Shown piece after piece: positions 8,090-18,078 of a stretch of DNA of 44,667 nucleotides. The DNA comes from Roseicyclus sp. Lineage in GTDB: Bacteria; Pseudomonadota; Alphaproteobacteria; Rhodobacterales; Rhodobacteraceae. The notes below the pieces were generated by a model. That model was not told the DNA's origin. It ran no database searches and was given only the letters and a program-made list of their open reading frames with translations. A program made the position numbers and the translations under genes. How positions within the stretch are numbered: the first letter of the stretch is position 1; each line of letters opens with the position of its first letter. Location: NCBI GenBank assembly GCA_018401055.1, contig JAGYLB010000090.1, positions 1 through 44,667 of the forward strand, given 5' to 3'.

Positions 8090-9348
8090 GTGTCGATCTC
8101 CACCCGCCTCATGTCCACCACCGTCTTTATCGCCGCACTGGCCGCAGGCAGCGCCGGTGCCGAAACGCCCGTAGGCTCCGATACTTTCAATGTCGACAGC
8201 CCTGTCGATCTCATGGCCCTGACGCCCGAGACGTTCGAGGACACCCTGGCTGCCGTCGCAGATGGCACCGAGATCGTGTTCTACGATTTCACCGAATCCT
8301 TCGGGCCCCTGTTCGTGGACAACCTGATCCCTGCCTTCAACGCGCTTTATCCCGGCATCACTGTGACCCATCTGTCCATCGACGGAGCCGCTGGCGTGCA
8401 GCAGCTCATCGCCGCCCATGAAGCCGGGCGCGAGGCACCGGCGGATGTGTTCTTCATGCCCAACGGTCAGGTGCGCGTCGCCAACGAAGTCGGCGTGATC
8501 GCCAACCTGCCGCTGCACACCATGCTGCCCGCCGCCCCCGATCTGGCCGAGGGGCCCGCCACCGTGTCGCGCGGCTATTTCCATGGCGGCGTCGTGGTCC
8601 CGTTCCACCGCAACCAGACCGCCATCGGGTTCGACACCCGCAGCCTCGCCGTCGAAGACGTTCCGGCCACCTTCGAAGCCATCCTTGAATGGGCTCAGGC
8701 GAACCCGGGCCAGTTTGCGATGACCTCGGCCGCTGGTGGCGGGTCGGGCGGCGGCTTTCTGGAAAGCGTGATCCTTGCGCTGGCCACTCCGGATTGTGTC
8801 GCACAGGCGCAGGATTTCAGCCTGACCCCGGAACAGGCCGTCGAGTGGGCCAGTCAGGCGACTGCCTCGATCCGGTGATGGCCTATTTCGACGAGCTCGA
8901 GGAGTATGTCGAGATCACCAACGGCAATACGGACACGCTGAACCTGATCGCAAATGGCGTGGCCAGCATGGGCACCGTGTGGGAAGATCAGACGTTCGAT
9001 TTCATCGGGCGTGGCCTCTTGCCGCCGACGGTGCGCACGACGCTGCTTGAAACCGGGCAGGTGGGCGATGGCGACGGGCTGATGATCACGTCCGGCACCG
9101 ATAACGTGGCCGCGGCGCTGCTGTTCGTCAACTTCCTGCTGTCGGACGAGGCGCAGGTGATCAAGGTCGGTCTGAACGGGTCGCGCTCGGCCCGGACAAC
9201 GCTGGACCTGTCCGCCGCCATCGACACCGAGATGGCCGACAGGCTGATCCCGACGGCCCTTTACAACGAACGCAGCCGCGCCCGCATCGCCGGCGTGGTC
9301 AGCTCTGCGGCCACGGACCGCTTCGTGGTGGAAATTCTGCAGCAATGA
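8090..9348 (+). CDS. ABC transporter substrate-binding protein; one frameshift
   Basis: Periplasmic solute-binding protein of about 419 residues, of the large cluster that includes Fe3+, putrescine and phosphonate binders. The GTG at 8090 follows GGAAGGGA (8075-8082). A signal peptide runs to about SAGA-E. The frame breaks near 8853: the first frame ends TASIR, while the second carries GDCLDPVMAYFDELEEYV through to FVVEILQQ. One missing T in AGTCAGG repairs it (S-S-G-D-C-L-D). The last stretch (DNVAAALLFVNFLLSDEAQ) is the usual C-terminal lobe pattern of this fold. It is the first gene of the importer operon, and the ATPase follows after about 50 bp. Confidence 0.8.
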
Positions 9349-9400
9349 TCTTGGCTTCAAAGACCAACCTCCGCGCCACATTGGCGCGGGGGGACCGCCC

Positions 9401-10453
9401 ATGAGCACGCTTACCATCGACCGCGTGGCCAAGACCTTTGGCGACAGCGTGGCGCTGCACGAAATCTCCCTCAGCGTGGGTGACGGTGAATTCGTGACGC
9501 TGCTCGGCCCCTCGGGCTGCGGCAAGACCACCTTGATGCGGATCATCGCGGGCATCACCCAACCCGATGGCGGCACGATCCGGGTGGACGACCGGGATAT
9601 CCACACGCTGCCCCCCGAAAAGCGCAACATCGGGCTCGTGTTTCAATCCTACGCCCTGTTTCCGCACATGACCGTTGCCGCAAATGTGGGCTTCGGCCTC
9701 AAGATGCGCGGCGTCCCCGGGGCCGAGGCGGAGGCGCGGATCGCCCGTGCGCTTGAGCTTGTCGATCTGGCCCGGTTCGCGGGCCGCCATCCCCGCGCCT
9801 TGAGCGGCGGGCAGCAACAGCGCGTTGCGCTGGCCCGTGCGGTGGTGATCGAGCCCGACGTGCTGTTGTTCGACGAACCGCTCTCGAACCTCGATGCCAA
9901 GCTGCGCGACCAGTTGCGCGACGATCTTAAGATCTTGCAGCGCCGTCTTGGCATCACCGCCATCTATGTCACCCACGATCAGGCCGAGGCCATGGCGCTG
10001 GCCGACCGCATCCTCGTGATGAAGGATGGACGGATCGTGGAAGAGGGCGCGCCGGTGGCGCTTTACCGCCAGCCCCGCACCCGCTTTGCCGCCGAGTTCC
10101 TGGGTCAGACGAATGTGCTTCCGGTGCGGATGGAGGCAAGCAGCGTGCTGTTGCCGTGGAACCAGCGTGTCACAATCGCCGGGGCTGCACCCGGCGGGCA
10201 TGTGTCGCTCCGCCCCGAAGATATTGCCATGGTTCCCGATCCGGCCGGGATGGGCGAGGTGCGGTCGGTCACCTTCCTCGGGGCGAGCGTGGAATGCCGG
10301 GTCGCGGTGGCGGGAATGGAACTGCGGGTGCGCGATACCGGCAGCGGTGCGGCGATCCCGGCAACCGGCACGCGCGTCAGCCTGACCGCGCGGGTCGCGC
10401 CGCATCTTCTGAGCGAAGGCGCGGATGCACCTGCCGGGGAAACCGTGGCATGA
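9401..10453 (+). CDS. ABC transporter ATP-binding protein (PotA/FbpC-like)
   Basis: Intact 350-residue ATPase. Walker A GPSGCGKT (36-43), Q-loop Q82, signature LSGGQQQR (from 134), Walker B VLLFDE (154-159), D-loop SNLDAK and H-loop H192 (VTHDQAEAM) are all present. A C-terminal TOBE-like domain (about 230-345; VSLRPEDIAMVPD) marks the PotA/MalK/FbpC importer group. It energises the two permeases that follow. Its stop overlaps the first permease start by 4 bp (ATGA), showing tight coupling. The ATPase alone does not reveal the substrate. Confidence 0.9.
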   Translation: MSTLTIDRVAKTFGDSVALHEISLSVGDGEFVTLLGPSGCGKTTLMRIIAGITQPDGGTIRVDDRDIHTLPPEKRNIGLVFQSYALFPHMTVAANVGFGLKMRGVPGAEAEARIARALELVDLARFAGRHPRALSGGQQQRVALARAVVIEPDVLLFDEPLSNLDAKLRDQLRDDLKILQRRLGITAIYVTHDQAEAMALADRILVMKDGRIVEEGAPVALYRQPRTRFAAEFLGQTNVLPVRMEASSVLLPWNQRVTIAGAAPGGHVSLRPEDIAMVPDPAGMGEVRSVTFLGASVECRVAVAGMELRVRDTGSGAAIPATGTRVSLTARVAPHLLSEGADAPAGETVA

Positions 10454-11316
10454 TCCGGCGCATCGGAACCAGCACCGCCGCGGCGATCTTGTTTCTGCCC
10501 GCGGGCGGCTATCTGGCGCTGTTTTTCGGCTTGCCGCTCCTGCTGGCCTTTCTGGGCGGCTTCGGCCTGTTCACCCGGGGCGCGGAGACGGGTTTTACAC
10601 TGGAACATTACCGCGCTCTCTTCACCACGCAGGCCTATATCGACGGGTTGTGGTTCTCGACCTATCTGGCCATTGTTCCCACATTGGTCAGCTTGGCGCT
10701 GTCCTTGCCGCTCGCGGTCCTGCTGGCGCGGTCGCATCCGGGGCAAAAGCTCTTCAACATGCTCTACAAGGTGCCGCTGGTCGTGCCGGGGATCGTGGCA
10801 GCATTTGTCGTAATGACGATGTTCGACCGCGGCGGGCTGGCCGCGCGGATGCTGGCGCCAGTGGGCATCGACCTGCCGAAACTGGTGCGCGACCAATGGG
10901 CAATCGGCGTCATCATCGCGTCGTCGTGGAAGGCGGTGCCGTTCATGACGCTCATCATCGGCGGCTCGCTCGCCGCGATCAACCGCGATATCCTGTCGGC
11001 GGCGCGCACGCTGGGCGCAGGGCCGATGGCCACGTTCTGGCGCATCCAGATCCCGCTGGCTTTGCCGGGCATAACGGCGGCGGTCCTGTTGACCTTCATC
11101 ACCGGGATGGGGGCCTATGCGGTGCCCAATCTGCTTGGCCCGGTCTATCCGCTGCCGCTGTCGGTCCACATGTATGTCAATGCGTTCGAGCGCAACAACT
11201 GGGGGCTCGTCAGCGCCATGGGCACGGTGCTGAGCGTGATCTCGATCGGGGTCTTGCTGGCCTACTACAGGGTCACGCGCGGCATGCGCGCCTCATTCGG
11301 GGCCGAGGCGCGATGA
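10450..11316 (+). CDS. ABC transporter permease 1
   Basis: Inner-membrane permease of 288 residues with about six hydrophobic helices, beginning ILFLPAGGYLALFFGLPLLL. The cytoplasmic coupling (EAA-type) loop is visible as AARTLGAGPMATFWRIQIPL near residue 185. It belongs to the PotB/FbpB-like BPD_transp_1 group. It starts on the ATGA shared with the ATPase stop and ends on an ATGA shared with the second permease, so the three genes are cotranslated. No frameshift is seen. Confidence 0.88.
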   Translation: MIRRIGTSTAAAILFLPAGGYLALFFGLPLLLAFLGGFGLFTRGAETGFTLEHYRALFTTQAYIDGLWFSTYLAIVPTLVSLALSLPLAVLLARSHPGQKLFNMLYKVPLVVPGIVAAFVVMTMFDRGGLAARMLAPVGIDLPKLVRDQWAIGVIIASSWKAVPFMTLIIGGSLAAINRDILSAARTLGAGPMATFWRIQIPLALPGITAAVLLTFITGMGAYAVPNLLGPVYPLPLSVHMYVNAFERNNWGLVSAMGTVLSVISIGVLLAYYRVTRGMRASFGAEAR

Positions 11317-12185
11317 CGATGATCCTGTCTTCGAGCGCGCGCGCCACGCAGCGTCAGCCTTTCCTCGCCTCTGACGGGCGCTGGATTTCGGCGGGGCTTG
11401 GGTTGGCGTTTGTGATCGTGCTGGGGTTGCCGCTGGTGGTCACGCTCCTGTGGTCGCTGGTCGATCCCCGCGTGGGCTGGTTTGCGCCCGATGTGGTGCC
11501 CCGCGCGCTGGCGCTGGATCACTGGCAAACGACCTTGCGCAACCCCTCCATCTTGCGGGCCCTGGTGCTGTCGATCGGGATCGGTGCGGCTGTGACCGTG
11601 CTGACCGCGGTGCTGGCGCTGCCCACCGCCTATGCCTTGGCCAAACTGCCCTTCAAGATGAAACGGGCGGTCGAGCTTTTCGTGCTGGCGCCGCTGATCG
11701 TGCCGGGGATCATCGTCGCGGTCGGGATCGGCGCGATGTTCTTTCGCCTCGACCTTGTCTACACGGTTCCGGGTGTGATCTTGGTGCAGACGGTGGGCAC
11801 CTTGCCCTTCATGATCCGCATTCTTGCAGCGACGATCGAGGCGATCCCAAATGACCTGATCGCCGCCGCCCGCACGCTGGGCGCGGGACCCTGGGCCGTG
11901 GCCCGTCATATCCTGATCCCGCTGTCCTGGCCCGGTTTCATCGCCGGTGGCCTGCTGACCTTTGTGTCCTCGTTCGAGGAATTCGAAAAAACCTTCATCA
12001 TCGGCTCACCCTTCGTGCAGACCCTGCCGGTGATCCTTTGGACCTATCTGGGCGGGCGCGGGATCATCTTTCCCAATGCGGCGGTGGTGACCTTCATCTT
12101 GCTGGTGCCGATGCTCATCGTTTTCTTCCTGGCCGGTCGCGTGCTGCGCGACGATGTCCTTGCCTCGGGCATGGGCAAACTCTGA
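11313..12185 (+). CDS. ABC transporter permease 2
   Basis: Second inner-membrane permease of 290 residues (PotC/PhnV-like). A short N-terminal cytoplasmic segment precedes the first helix (GLGLAFVIVLGLPLVVTLLW), and further helices follow (LFVLAPLIVPGIIVAVGIGA, VVTFILLVPMLIVFFLAG). The EAA-type loop reads AARTLGAGPWAVARHILIPL. It pairs with permease 1 to form the channel. The stop is followed after 12 bp by the ATG of the glycerophosphodiester phosphodiesterase gene, with AAGGA bridging the stop, so transport and hydrolysis genes share a transcript. Confidence 0.88.
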   Translation: MTMILSSSARATQRQPFLASDGRWISAGLGLAFVIVLGLPLVVTLLWSLVDPRVGWFAPDVVPRALALDHWQTTLRNPSILRALVLSIGIGAAVTVLTAVLALPTAYALAKLPFKMKRAVELFVLAPLIVPGIIVAVGIGAMFFRLDLVYTVPGVILVQTVGTLPFMIRILAATIEAIPNDLIAAARTLGAGPWAVARHILIPLSWPGFIAGGLLTFVSSFEEFEKTFIIGSPFVQTLPVILWTYLGGRGIIFPNAAVVTFILLVPMLIVFFLAGRVLRDDVLASGMGKL

Positions 12186-12197
12186 AGGATTGCTGCA

Positions 12198-13017
12198 ATG
12201 AACTGGGATTTTGCGACCAACGGGTTCGTCCACATCTGCGGCCACCGCGGCCACAGCCTTGGCGCGCCCGAGAACACGCTGGCGGCGTTGCGGCTGAACC
12301 GATCGCTGGGCGGCACCACGGCCGAGATCGATACCGTGCCTGACCGCCGATGGCGAGATCGTGGTGCTGCATGACCTGAGCGTGGATCGCACCACAGACG
12401 GGACCGGTATCGTGGCCGACATGCCGCTGGCCGCGGTTCGGGCGCTGGATGCGGGCGTCTGGTTCGGCCCCGGCTTCGCGGGCGAGCGTATCCCGACACT
12501 GGCCGAAACACTTGATCTCGCCCACGAGATCGATCTGGGCCTCGAGATCGAGATCAAGGAGCGGCGCGACATGCCGCGCTTTGCGAACCGGCTTGCCCAA
12601 CTGCTCGAAGATCCCGCGCACAAGGCGCGCGTCATGGTGATTTCCTTCGACCATGTCGCGCTGCACTGGCTGAAAGCGCAGATCCCGGGGATCAGGACCG
12701 GCGGGATCGTGCATGCCCGTCACGGCGATCCGGTGCGGGTCGCCACATCGGCGGGACTGGACGAGTTGTGCATCGACCTGTCCGTCTGGACGGCCGAGGA
12801 CGCTGCGCGCCTTCATGGCGCGGGCGTGGTGAACCGCTGCCATGCTTACGCGCCAGCCGTGATCGACAAGATGGTGCGTGCCGGGCTCGACCCGCAACCG
12901 GCCCTGCGCGAGGCACTGGCGGCGGGTCTGATCGACACGCTGTCCGGCGACGACGTGGGCTGGATCGCCGCGCTTGCCAAGGAAGCTGGCGTTGCACCCT
13001 CGGGGCTCTTGGCATGA
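12198..13017 (+). CDS. Glycerophosphodiester phosphodiesterase; one frameshift
   Basis: GDPD-family TIM-barrel enzyme that cleaves glycerophosphodiesters to sn-glycerol-3-phosphate and an alcohol. The start at 12198 follows AAGGA (12185-12189). The catalytic start HRGHS (His16, Arg17), APENTL, HDLSVDRTTDGTG and the metal-site LEIEIKE are all visible. The frame breaks near 12341: removing one C from GTGCCTGACC gives IDTVLTADGEIVVLHD and a protein of about 272 residues ending at 13017. There is no signal peptide, so it acts in the cytoplasm, downstream of the importer. It overlaps the next gene by 4 bp (ATGA). Confidence 0.85.
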
Positions 13018-14092
13018 CAAGCTGGATCCTGAACCCGGTGACGGAGACCGTCGCGGAGCTGACCGAGGTTCCCGCAGCGACCCGCGCGGCGCTGCGCGAC
13101 GGGCCGGACGATCCTGCGACCTTCCGCGCTGCCCATGACACCCTGCCTGCCTTGCGCCAGATCGAGACCGGCCCACCGATGCCCGTCGCCCCGGGCGCCC
13201 AAGGCAGTCTGCGGGTGGTGGCCTGGAACGTGGAGCGCTTGCGCCATCTTGAGGAAACGGCGGCGCTGTTGCTGCGCGAAGGGGCCGATGTCAGCGTCAT
13301 CACCGAGATCGACAAGGGCATGGCGCGGACCGGCAATACCCACCGCACGGCCGAGCTGTCCGCAGCCCTTGGCCAGCCCTATGCCTATGCGGCCGAATTC
13401 GTCGAACTGGACCTGGGCACAGACACAGAACGCCGGGACCACGCCGGGCAATCCAATGAACTGGGCTTTCACGGCAATGCCGTCCTGTCGCGGCTGGCGC
13501 TGCACAGGCCCGTCTTGTTCCGCCTCGAGGCCGAGGGGCATTGGTTCGGTTGGGACGCGGCGAGCCGCGCGTCGGCGGCCGCATCGCGGTCGGCGGCCAG
13601 GTGATGCTGGACGGTGTTGCAGTCACGGTGGTGGGCCTGCATCTGGAAAGCCACTCCGATCCCGCCCATAGGGCAGGCCAGATGGCCCGTCTGGTGGAAT
13701 TGATCGCACAATACGACCCGACCGCCCCGGTCCTGATCGGCGGTGACGTGAACACCTCCACCCGCTCCTGGGCCGAGAGGCTGGCGGGGATGCCCGGAGA
13801 CCCGGTGCGCCGCCGGGATGTCGTGCCGCACGAGCCGCTCTTCACGGTCATGGCGGCGCATGGGTTCGACTGGACGGCGTGCAACGTGCCGCTGGACCCC
13901 ACGCAGCGCTTTCTCGACCCAGTCGCAGTCGCGGCGCAGGGCCGGGCGCCGGGCAAGATCGACTGGATTTTCACGCGGGGTCTCGCAGCGTCCGATCCGA
14001 CCGTCATCCCGGCGGTGGGATCAAACGGTGCCATCTTGTCCGATCACGACGCGGTCGCTGTCACCATCCGTCTCGAAAGTCCGCAGCACTAG
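13014..14092 (+). CDS. Endonuclease/exonuclease/phosphatase-fold phosphodiesterase; one frameshift
   Basis: EEP-superfamily enzyme of about 359 residues. An N-terminal extension of about 65 residues precedes the fold. Catalytic landmarks in order are AWNVERL (Asn), ITEIDKG (metal-binding Glu), NAVLSR, GLHLESHSDP (His), LIGGDVNTSTR (Asp/Asn), KIDWIF and the final SDHDAV. The frame breaks near 13553-13556; restoring one C in GGGACGCGG joins HWFGWD to RGEPRVGGR. It could be a phosphodiesterase, a sphingomyelinase-like enzyme or a nuclease. The coupling to an ABC importer and a GDPD favours a small-molecule or lipid-headgroup substrate. No signal peptide is seen. Confidence 0.75.
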
Positions 14093-14285
14093 ATGAGCGG
14101 ATGCCGCGTCCGTGGATGCCCAGATAAGTTCGTGGCCATGGGGATGTAGCGCGACATGGCGGCCGGATACATTCTGCACGAATGACCGGTGATGGGAAAC
14201 CAAACAGCGGAGCCCAGCCAAGATGACCTGCAGCTAAGGGTCAGGCGCAGCGCAGCGATTCGAAAGGCATGACCGGCGGCTAAAG

Positions 14286-14327
14286 GCCGAGACGGCAGGC
14301 GCGGCGGGCATCGACGCTGAGGGCGGA
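14286..14327 (+). repeat. Dispersed repeat, copy A (interrupted by IS1182-type element)
   Basis: Forty-two bases matching 28023-28064 at 39 positions (core GGCGCGGCGGGCATCGACG). The IS begins at its right end, and sequence after the IS (GGCGGAAAGCGGAC from 15988) looks like the continuation of the same repeat. It lies in the gene-free stretch between the EEP gene (14092) and the IS. Confidence 0.65.
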
Positions 14328-15987
14328 GGCTGTGTGAAAACTCGGCCACCTGAGCGCGGGTAGAAGCGCGATTCTGGCCAGCGAGTAGAGTACGGCTCGA
14401 TGTGGTCGCAAGCGAGCTCATGGAGCGTCCGGGGCGCCGGGGTGCTGGAGCGCGTCGATTCGGCGGTTACAGCCGCTGTTGGCCCGATTTACCCCGGGAT
14501 TGCGGCCATCAACCCCTTGATCCCGACAAGCGAGATCATGCGCTTGATGTTGTAGGCCAGCACGTTCAGCGCCATTTCCGTGCGCACGCCCCGAAGCCGC
14601 CGGGTCCAGGAAATGGCAGGGGCCGGTCGAGGACTTGATCGTGCCGAACGGGTGCTCGACCGTGGACCGCCGGACACTCATCGGCGACGCCGGGCTGCGA
14701 CGGCGGGCATTCGAGGCCTCGACAAGATGCTCATGTTCCCATCGGGAGACCCGACGTTCGTTCCCGGAGGTGCAACGGCTTTTGAGGGCGCAGGCTTTGC
14801 ACGCGTTCGTCCAGTAGCGCCGCATCTGCAGGCCCTGCTGTTCGGTAGTCGTGCGATGCGTCAGCGCCTGCCCCGCCGGGCAGCGATAGACATCGGCGTC
14901 ATGGTCATAGGCAAAGTCGGCCTTCACGAAATGGCCCTTTGAACGGGCACCGGATGTATCCGATCGGGGGACGGTCGCGGTGATGCCGGCCTTGTGGCAG
15001 GCAAGGATTTCAAGCGCGCTGAAATAGCCCTTGTCGGCAAGAATGTGCATATCGTCGCGCTGCAAGGCTGCCTTCGCCTGTGTGGCCATTTTGGTCAGCA
15101 GGTCCCGGTCATGCCCCTGATTTGTGACCTCATGCGTCACGATCAGATGGGTCTCGGCATCGACCACGCTCTGGACGTTGTAGCCGACATGCCCGCTGTG
15201 CTGCGCGCGTGTCGCCATGGCCCGCGCGTCGGGGTCAGTGAGCGATATCTGCCCGTCAGGGGCATCGGCCAGCGCCTTGTCCATAGCCAGCAGACGTTCG
15301 ATCTCCTTGCGGATCCGGTGATATCGGCCCGTCAGATGTGCCGCCCGCTCGGCCCGCGCCGCGCCGGTTTCCTGACGGTCGATCCGGTCGGCCTCCTCGA
15401 TGTAGCGGCCGACTTCGGCTTCCAGATGGGCGAGGCGGCTGGCGATCTTGCCCTTGGTGAAGTTCCGGTCGCGGTTGTTGACCGCCTTGAACTTGCTCCC
15501 GTCAACGGCGACGACTTCTGCCCTTCAGAACACCGATGCGGCGGCAGAGATCGACGAACTTCGCGCAGGTCTTCCGGATGGCCGGACCGTTCTGCCGCCG
15601 GAAATCTGCAATGGTCTTGTGATCTGGAACCAGCCGCCCGGTCAGCCACATCACCTCGACATTGCGCCTGGCCTCACATTCCAGACGGCGGCTGGAGGGG
15701 ATCCGGTTCAGATAACCGTAGATGAACAGCTTCAGCAGCACAGCCGAGTGATACCCCGGCCGCCCCGTGCGCGCGGCGGCATGGCGTTGGAACCCGAGCA
15801 AGGGCAGATCGAGCTGGTCAACGAACAGATCGACCACACGCGCGAGGTGATCTTCCCCGATCCACTCGTCCAGACGCTCCGGAAACAGCGTCGTCTGATC
15901 CCGGCTGACCCCCTCGATGAAACCCGCCATGCGAACCCTCCAAATCGTGGGTAAGCATAGCATAAATCTGGGTTTTTACACAGCCTC
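14326..15987 (-). mobile_element. IS1182-family insertion sequence
   Basis: Terminal inverted repeats GAGGCTGTGTGAAAAC (14326-14341) and, read on the minus strand, GAGGCTGTGTAAAAAC (15987-15972) differ at one position. The length is about 1.66 kb with one transposase gene on the minus strand. GGCG directly precedes the left end (14322-14325) and directly follows the right end (15988-15991), a possible 4-bp target duplication. Flanks read GGCGGA on both sides, so the exact tip is ambiguous by two bases. Confidence 0.82.
14489..15930 (-). CDS. IS1182-family transposase; two frameshifts
   Basis: DDE transposase reconstructed from three frames, about 480 residues. The start ATG at 15930 gives MAGFIEGVSRDQTTLFPERL. 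The N-terminal domain shows FIYGYLNRIPSSRRLE (DUF772-like). The middle carries HVGYNVQSVVDAETHLIV and ILADKGYFSALE, and the C-terminus a zinc-like cluster (CKACALKSRC) and STVEHPFGTIK. Shifts occur near 15515 (after IGVLKG) and 14625 (before TRRLRGVRTEMALNVLAYN). The natural end is AAIPG with a TAA at 14489-14491. Shifts of the same kind occur in housekeeping genes here, so the element may be intact in the organism. Confidence 0.85.
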
Positions 15988-16149
15988 GGCGGAAAGCGGA
16001 CGTTCGGCGATGCGGTATTGCGACCGCAGCATCCAGTGAGAGCGGCCAGTCGAAGTTGTAGCGGCTTGAGTCCAGAGTAATAATCTGACACTTGGCGGGG
16101 CTCCGAAGGTTGCCTTGACATCACACGGCTCCTTCGCCGTGGCGCGTCA

Positions 16150-18078
16150 TCAGCGGTCGTCCAAGGCCTTTGTCGAAGACTTAGACTGCGGAAGGCGGCT
16201 CGCTGTCGCATCGGCTGGGATGCCCGCGACCTGACCTGTCTGTCCAGGCGCGATCCTGAGCGCCCGCAGCGCGTTCAGGATGACCGCCACGTCGATCACC
16301 TCCTGCAACAGCGCGCCCTGCACCGGGGACAGGTAGCCGAAGGCCGCGGCGATCATGCCAAGGACCGAGAGACCAATCCCGGCAGCGACGCTCTCGAGGG
16401 CGATGCGGCGGGACCGTTGCGCGATCTCTATCCCCGGCAGAAGGCGATCGAGGTGATCGACCAGCAGCACGACATCCGCCGCTTCAGCCGAAGCAGCCGC
16501 CCCACGCGCGCCCATGGCGACACCAATATCCGCCGCCGCCAGCGCGGGCGCGTCATTGACACCGTCGCCCACCATCATGACCGGGCCGTTCTTCCGCTCG
16601 GTCAGGACCAGCAGGACCTTCTGGTCGGGGGTCAGATCGGCGCGCACTGCATCGAGGCCCAGGCCCTCGGTCACGGCCTCGGCAACGGCGCGGCGATCGC
16701 CTGTCGCCAGCAGGATGCGGCCGACGCCCAGACTTCGAAGCCCAGAGAGCAGTTCGGCCGTGCCAGCACGCAATGCGTCGGCCATCACGATATGGCCGAC
16801 GAGTTTCCCGTCGACGCCAAGGGAAACCACCACCGATCCCGCCTCGACCACCGTGCTTTCGGGGTCGGCGACGCCAAGCTGCGCGGCGACGAAACCCGCG
16901 CCGCCGACCACAACCCTGCGTCCGTCGATTGTCCCGGCAACGCCTTCGCCGGGCGTCTCGACCACGCTCAAAGGGATCGGCAAGGCGATCCCGCGCGCCT
17001 GCGCCGCCCCGACGATGGCCTGTGCGATCGGGTGTTTCGATGCCTGATCGAGCGCTGCGGCGAAGTACAGAATGTCGTCCTCGGACAAATCGCCATGCCT
17101 GTCGATCGACACGATCTGCGGGCGTCCGTCCGTCAGCGTGCCGGTCTTGTCGAGGATCAGCGTCTTGATCCGGGCCAGCGCCTCGAGCGGTTTCGCGCCC
17201 TTGATCAGCACCCCGAAATGCGCCGCCCGCGACAGCCCGGCCACCAGCGCCACCGGCACGGCGAGGATCAGCGGGCACGGTGTCGCCACCACCAGCACCG
17301 CCACTGCCCGGATCGGATCGCCGGTGAACCACCAGGCGGCGGTTGCCAGCGCGACCGTGACAGTCAGGAACAGCAGCGAATACCGGTCCGCCAGCCGCGC
17401 CATCGGCGCCTTGGACTTCTGCGCCGCCTCGACCAGCCTGACGATCCCGGCATAGGTGCTGTCCGCAGCCCGCCGTGTGACCCGCAGGTCAAAGGCCTCG
17501 CCCGCGTTGGTCGATCCGCTCATCACGTCCTGCCCCCGCGCCAGCCGGGCGGGCATCGACTCGCCGGTCAGCGCGGACTGGTCGAGCATCGCGCCGGCGC
17601 TCTCGACCGTCCCGTCCACGGGGGCGACGTCGCCCTGCCGGATCAGCAGCAGGTCGCCCGGCGCAATGTCGTCGAGCGGGACTTCATCCAGCGCTCCATT
17701 GCGATCCCGCGTGGCGGTCCGGGGCACGCGGGACAGAAGGTTACTTATCTCGCGCCGGGCGCGACCCTGTGCAAAACTCTCCAGGAAAGTGCCGCCCGAA
17801 TACATCAGCGCGACGACTGCCGCCGCAAGGGTTTCCCCGAACAGCAGCGCCGCCGACATCGACAGCGCCGCGACGATGTCCAGCCCGACCTCGCCTTGTG
17901 CCAGGCTGCGCACGATCTCGACGCAGAGCGCCAAAAGAACCGGGACGACACCGGCCGCCCACGCGATCCCGGCGAGGTCCGGCTGCCCCACCAGCCAAAA
18001 TACAAGGCCGGACACCAGACCAAGCAATGCCAAGCCCAAAAGGACGACGTTCAGGCGATCGTGAAACAAAGCTGTCAT
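16150..18078 (-). CDS. Metal-transporting P1B-type ATPase with a TPCPL motif
   Basis: Inner-membrane metal ATPase of 642 residues. TGES (171-174), phosphorylation motif DKTGTLT (310-316), HP (349-350) and GDGVNDAP (504-511) are present. The transmembrane metal-site motif is TPCPLI (266-271), where the usual Cu or Zn exporters have CPC, so the specificity is unclear. There is no N-terminal heavy-metal-associated domain; the protein opens directly with helices. Its start overlaps the ApbE stop by 4 bp, tying it to the flavin and PepSY redox genes upstream. Export or import of copper, zinc, iron or another divalent metal is possible. The C-terminus after about residue 612 is polar and probably cytoplasmic. 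Confidence 0.85.
   Translation of the reverse strand: MTALFHDRLNVVLLGLALLGLVSGLVFWLVGQPDLAGIAWAAGVVPVLLALCVEIVRSLAQGEVGLDIVAALSMSAALLFGETLAAAVVALMYSGGTFLESFAQGRARREISNLLSRVPRTATRDRNGALDEVPLDDIAPGDLLLIRQGDVAPVDGTVESAGAMLDQSALTGESMPARLARGQDVMSGSTNAGEAFDLRVTRRAADSTYAGIVRLVEAAQKSKAPMARLADRYSLLFLTVTVALATAAWWFTGDPIRAVAVLVVATPCPLILAVPVALVAGLSRAAHFGVLIKGAKPLEALARIKTLILDKTGTLTDGRPQIVSIDRHGDLSEDDILYFAAALDQASKHPIAQAIVGAAQARGIALPIPLSVVETPGEGVAGTIDGRRVVVGGAGFVAAQLGVADPESTVVEAGSVVVSLGVDGKLVGHIVMADALRAGTAELLSGLRSLGVGRILLATGDRRAVAEAVTEGLGLDAVRADLTPDQKVLLVLTERKNGPVMMVGDGVNDAPALAAADIGVAMGARGAAASAEAADVVLLVDHLDRLLPGIEIAQRSRRIALESVAAGIGLSVLGMIAAAFGYLSPVQGALLQEVIDVAVILNALRALRIAPGQTGQVAGIPADATASRLPQSKSSTKALDDR

Noticed and set aside
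10425..11312. Upstream extension of the permease 2 frame across permease 1
   Set aside because: Permease 1 is real in the other frame, and the ATGA overlap at 11313 gives a natural start for permease 2.
14489..15930. Programmed frameshifting in the IS1182-type transposase
   Set aside because: The two breaks are not at slippery heptamers that I can recognise, the family normally uses one frame, and similar breaks occur in housekeeping genes here.
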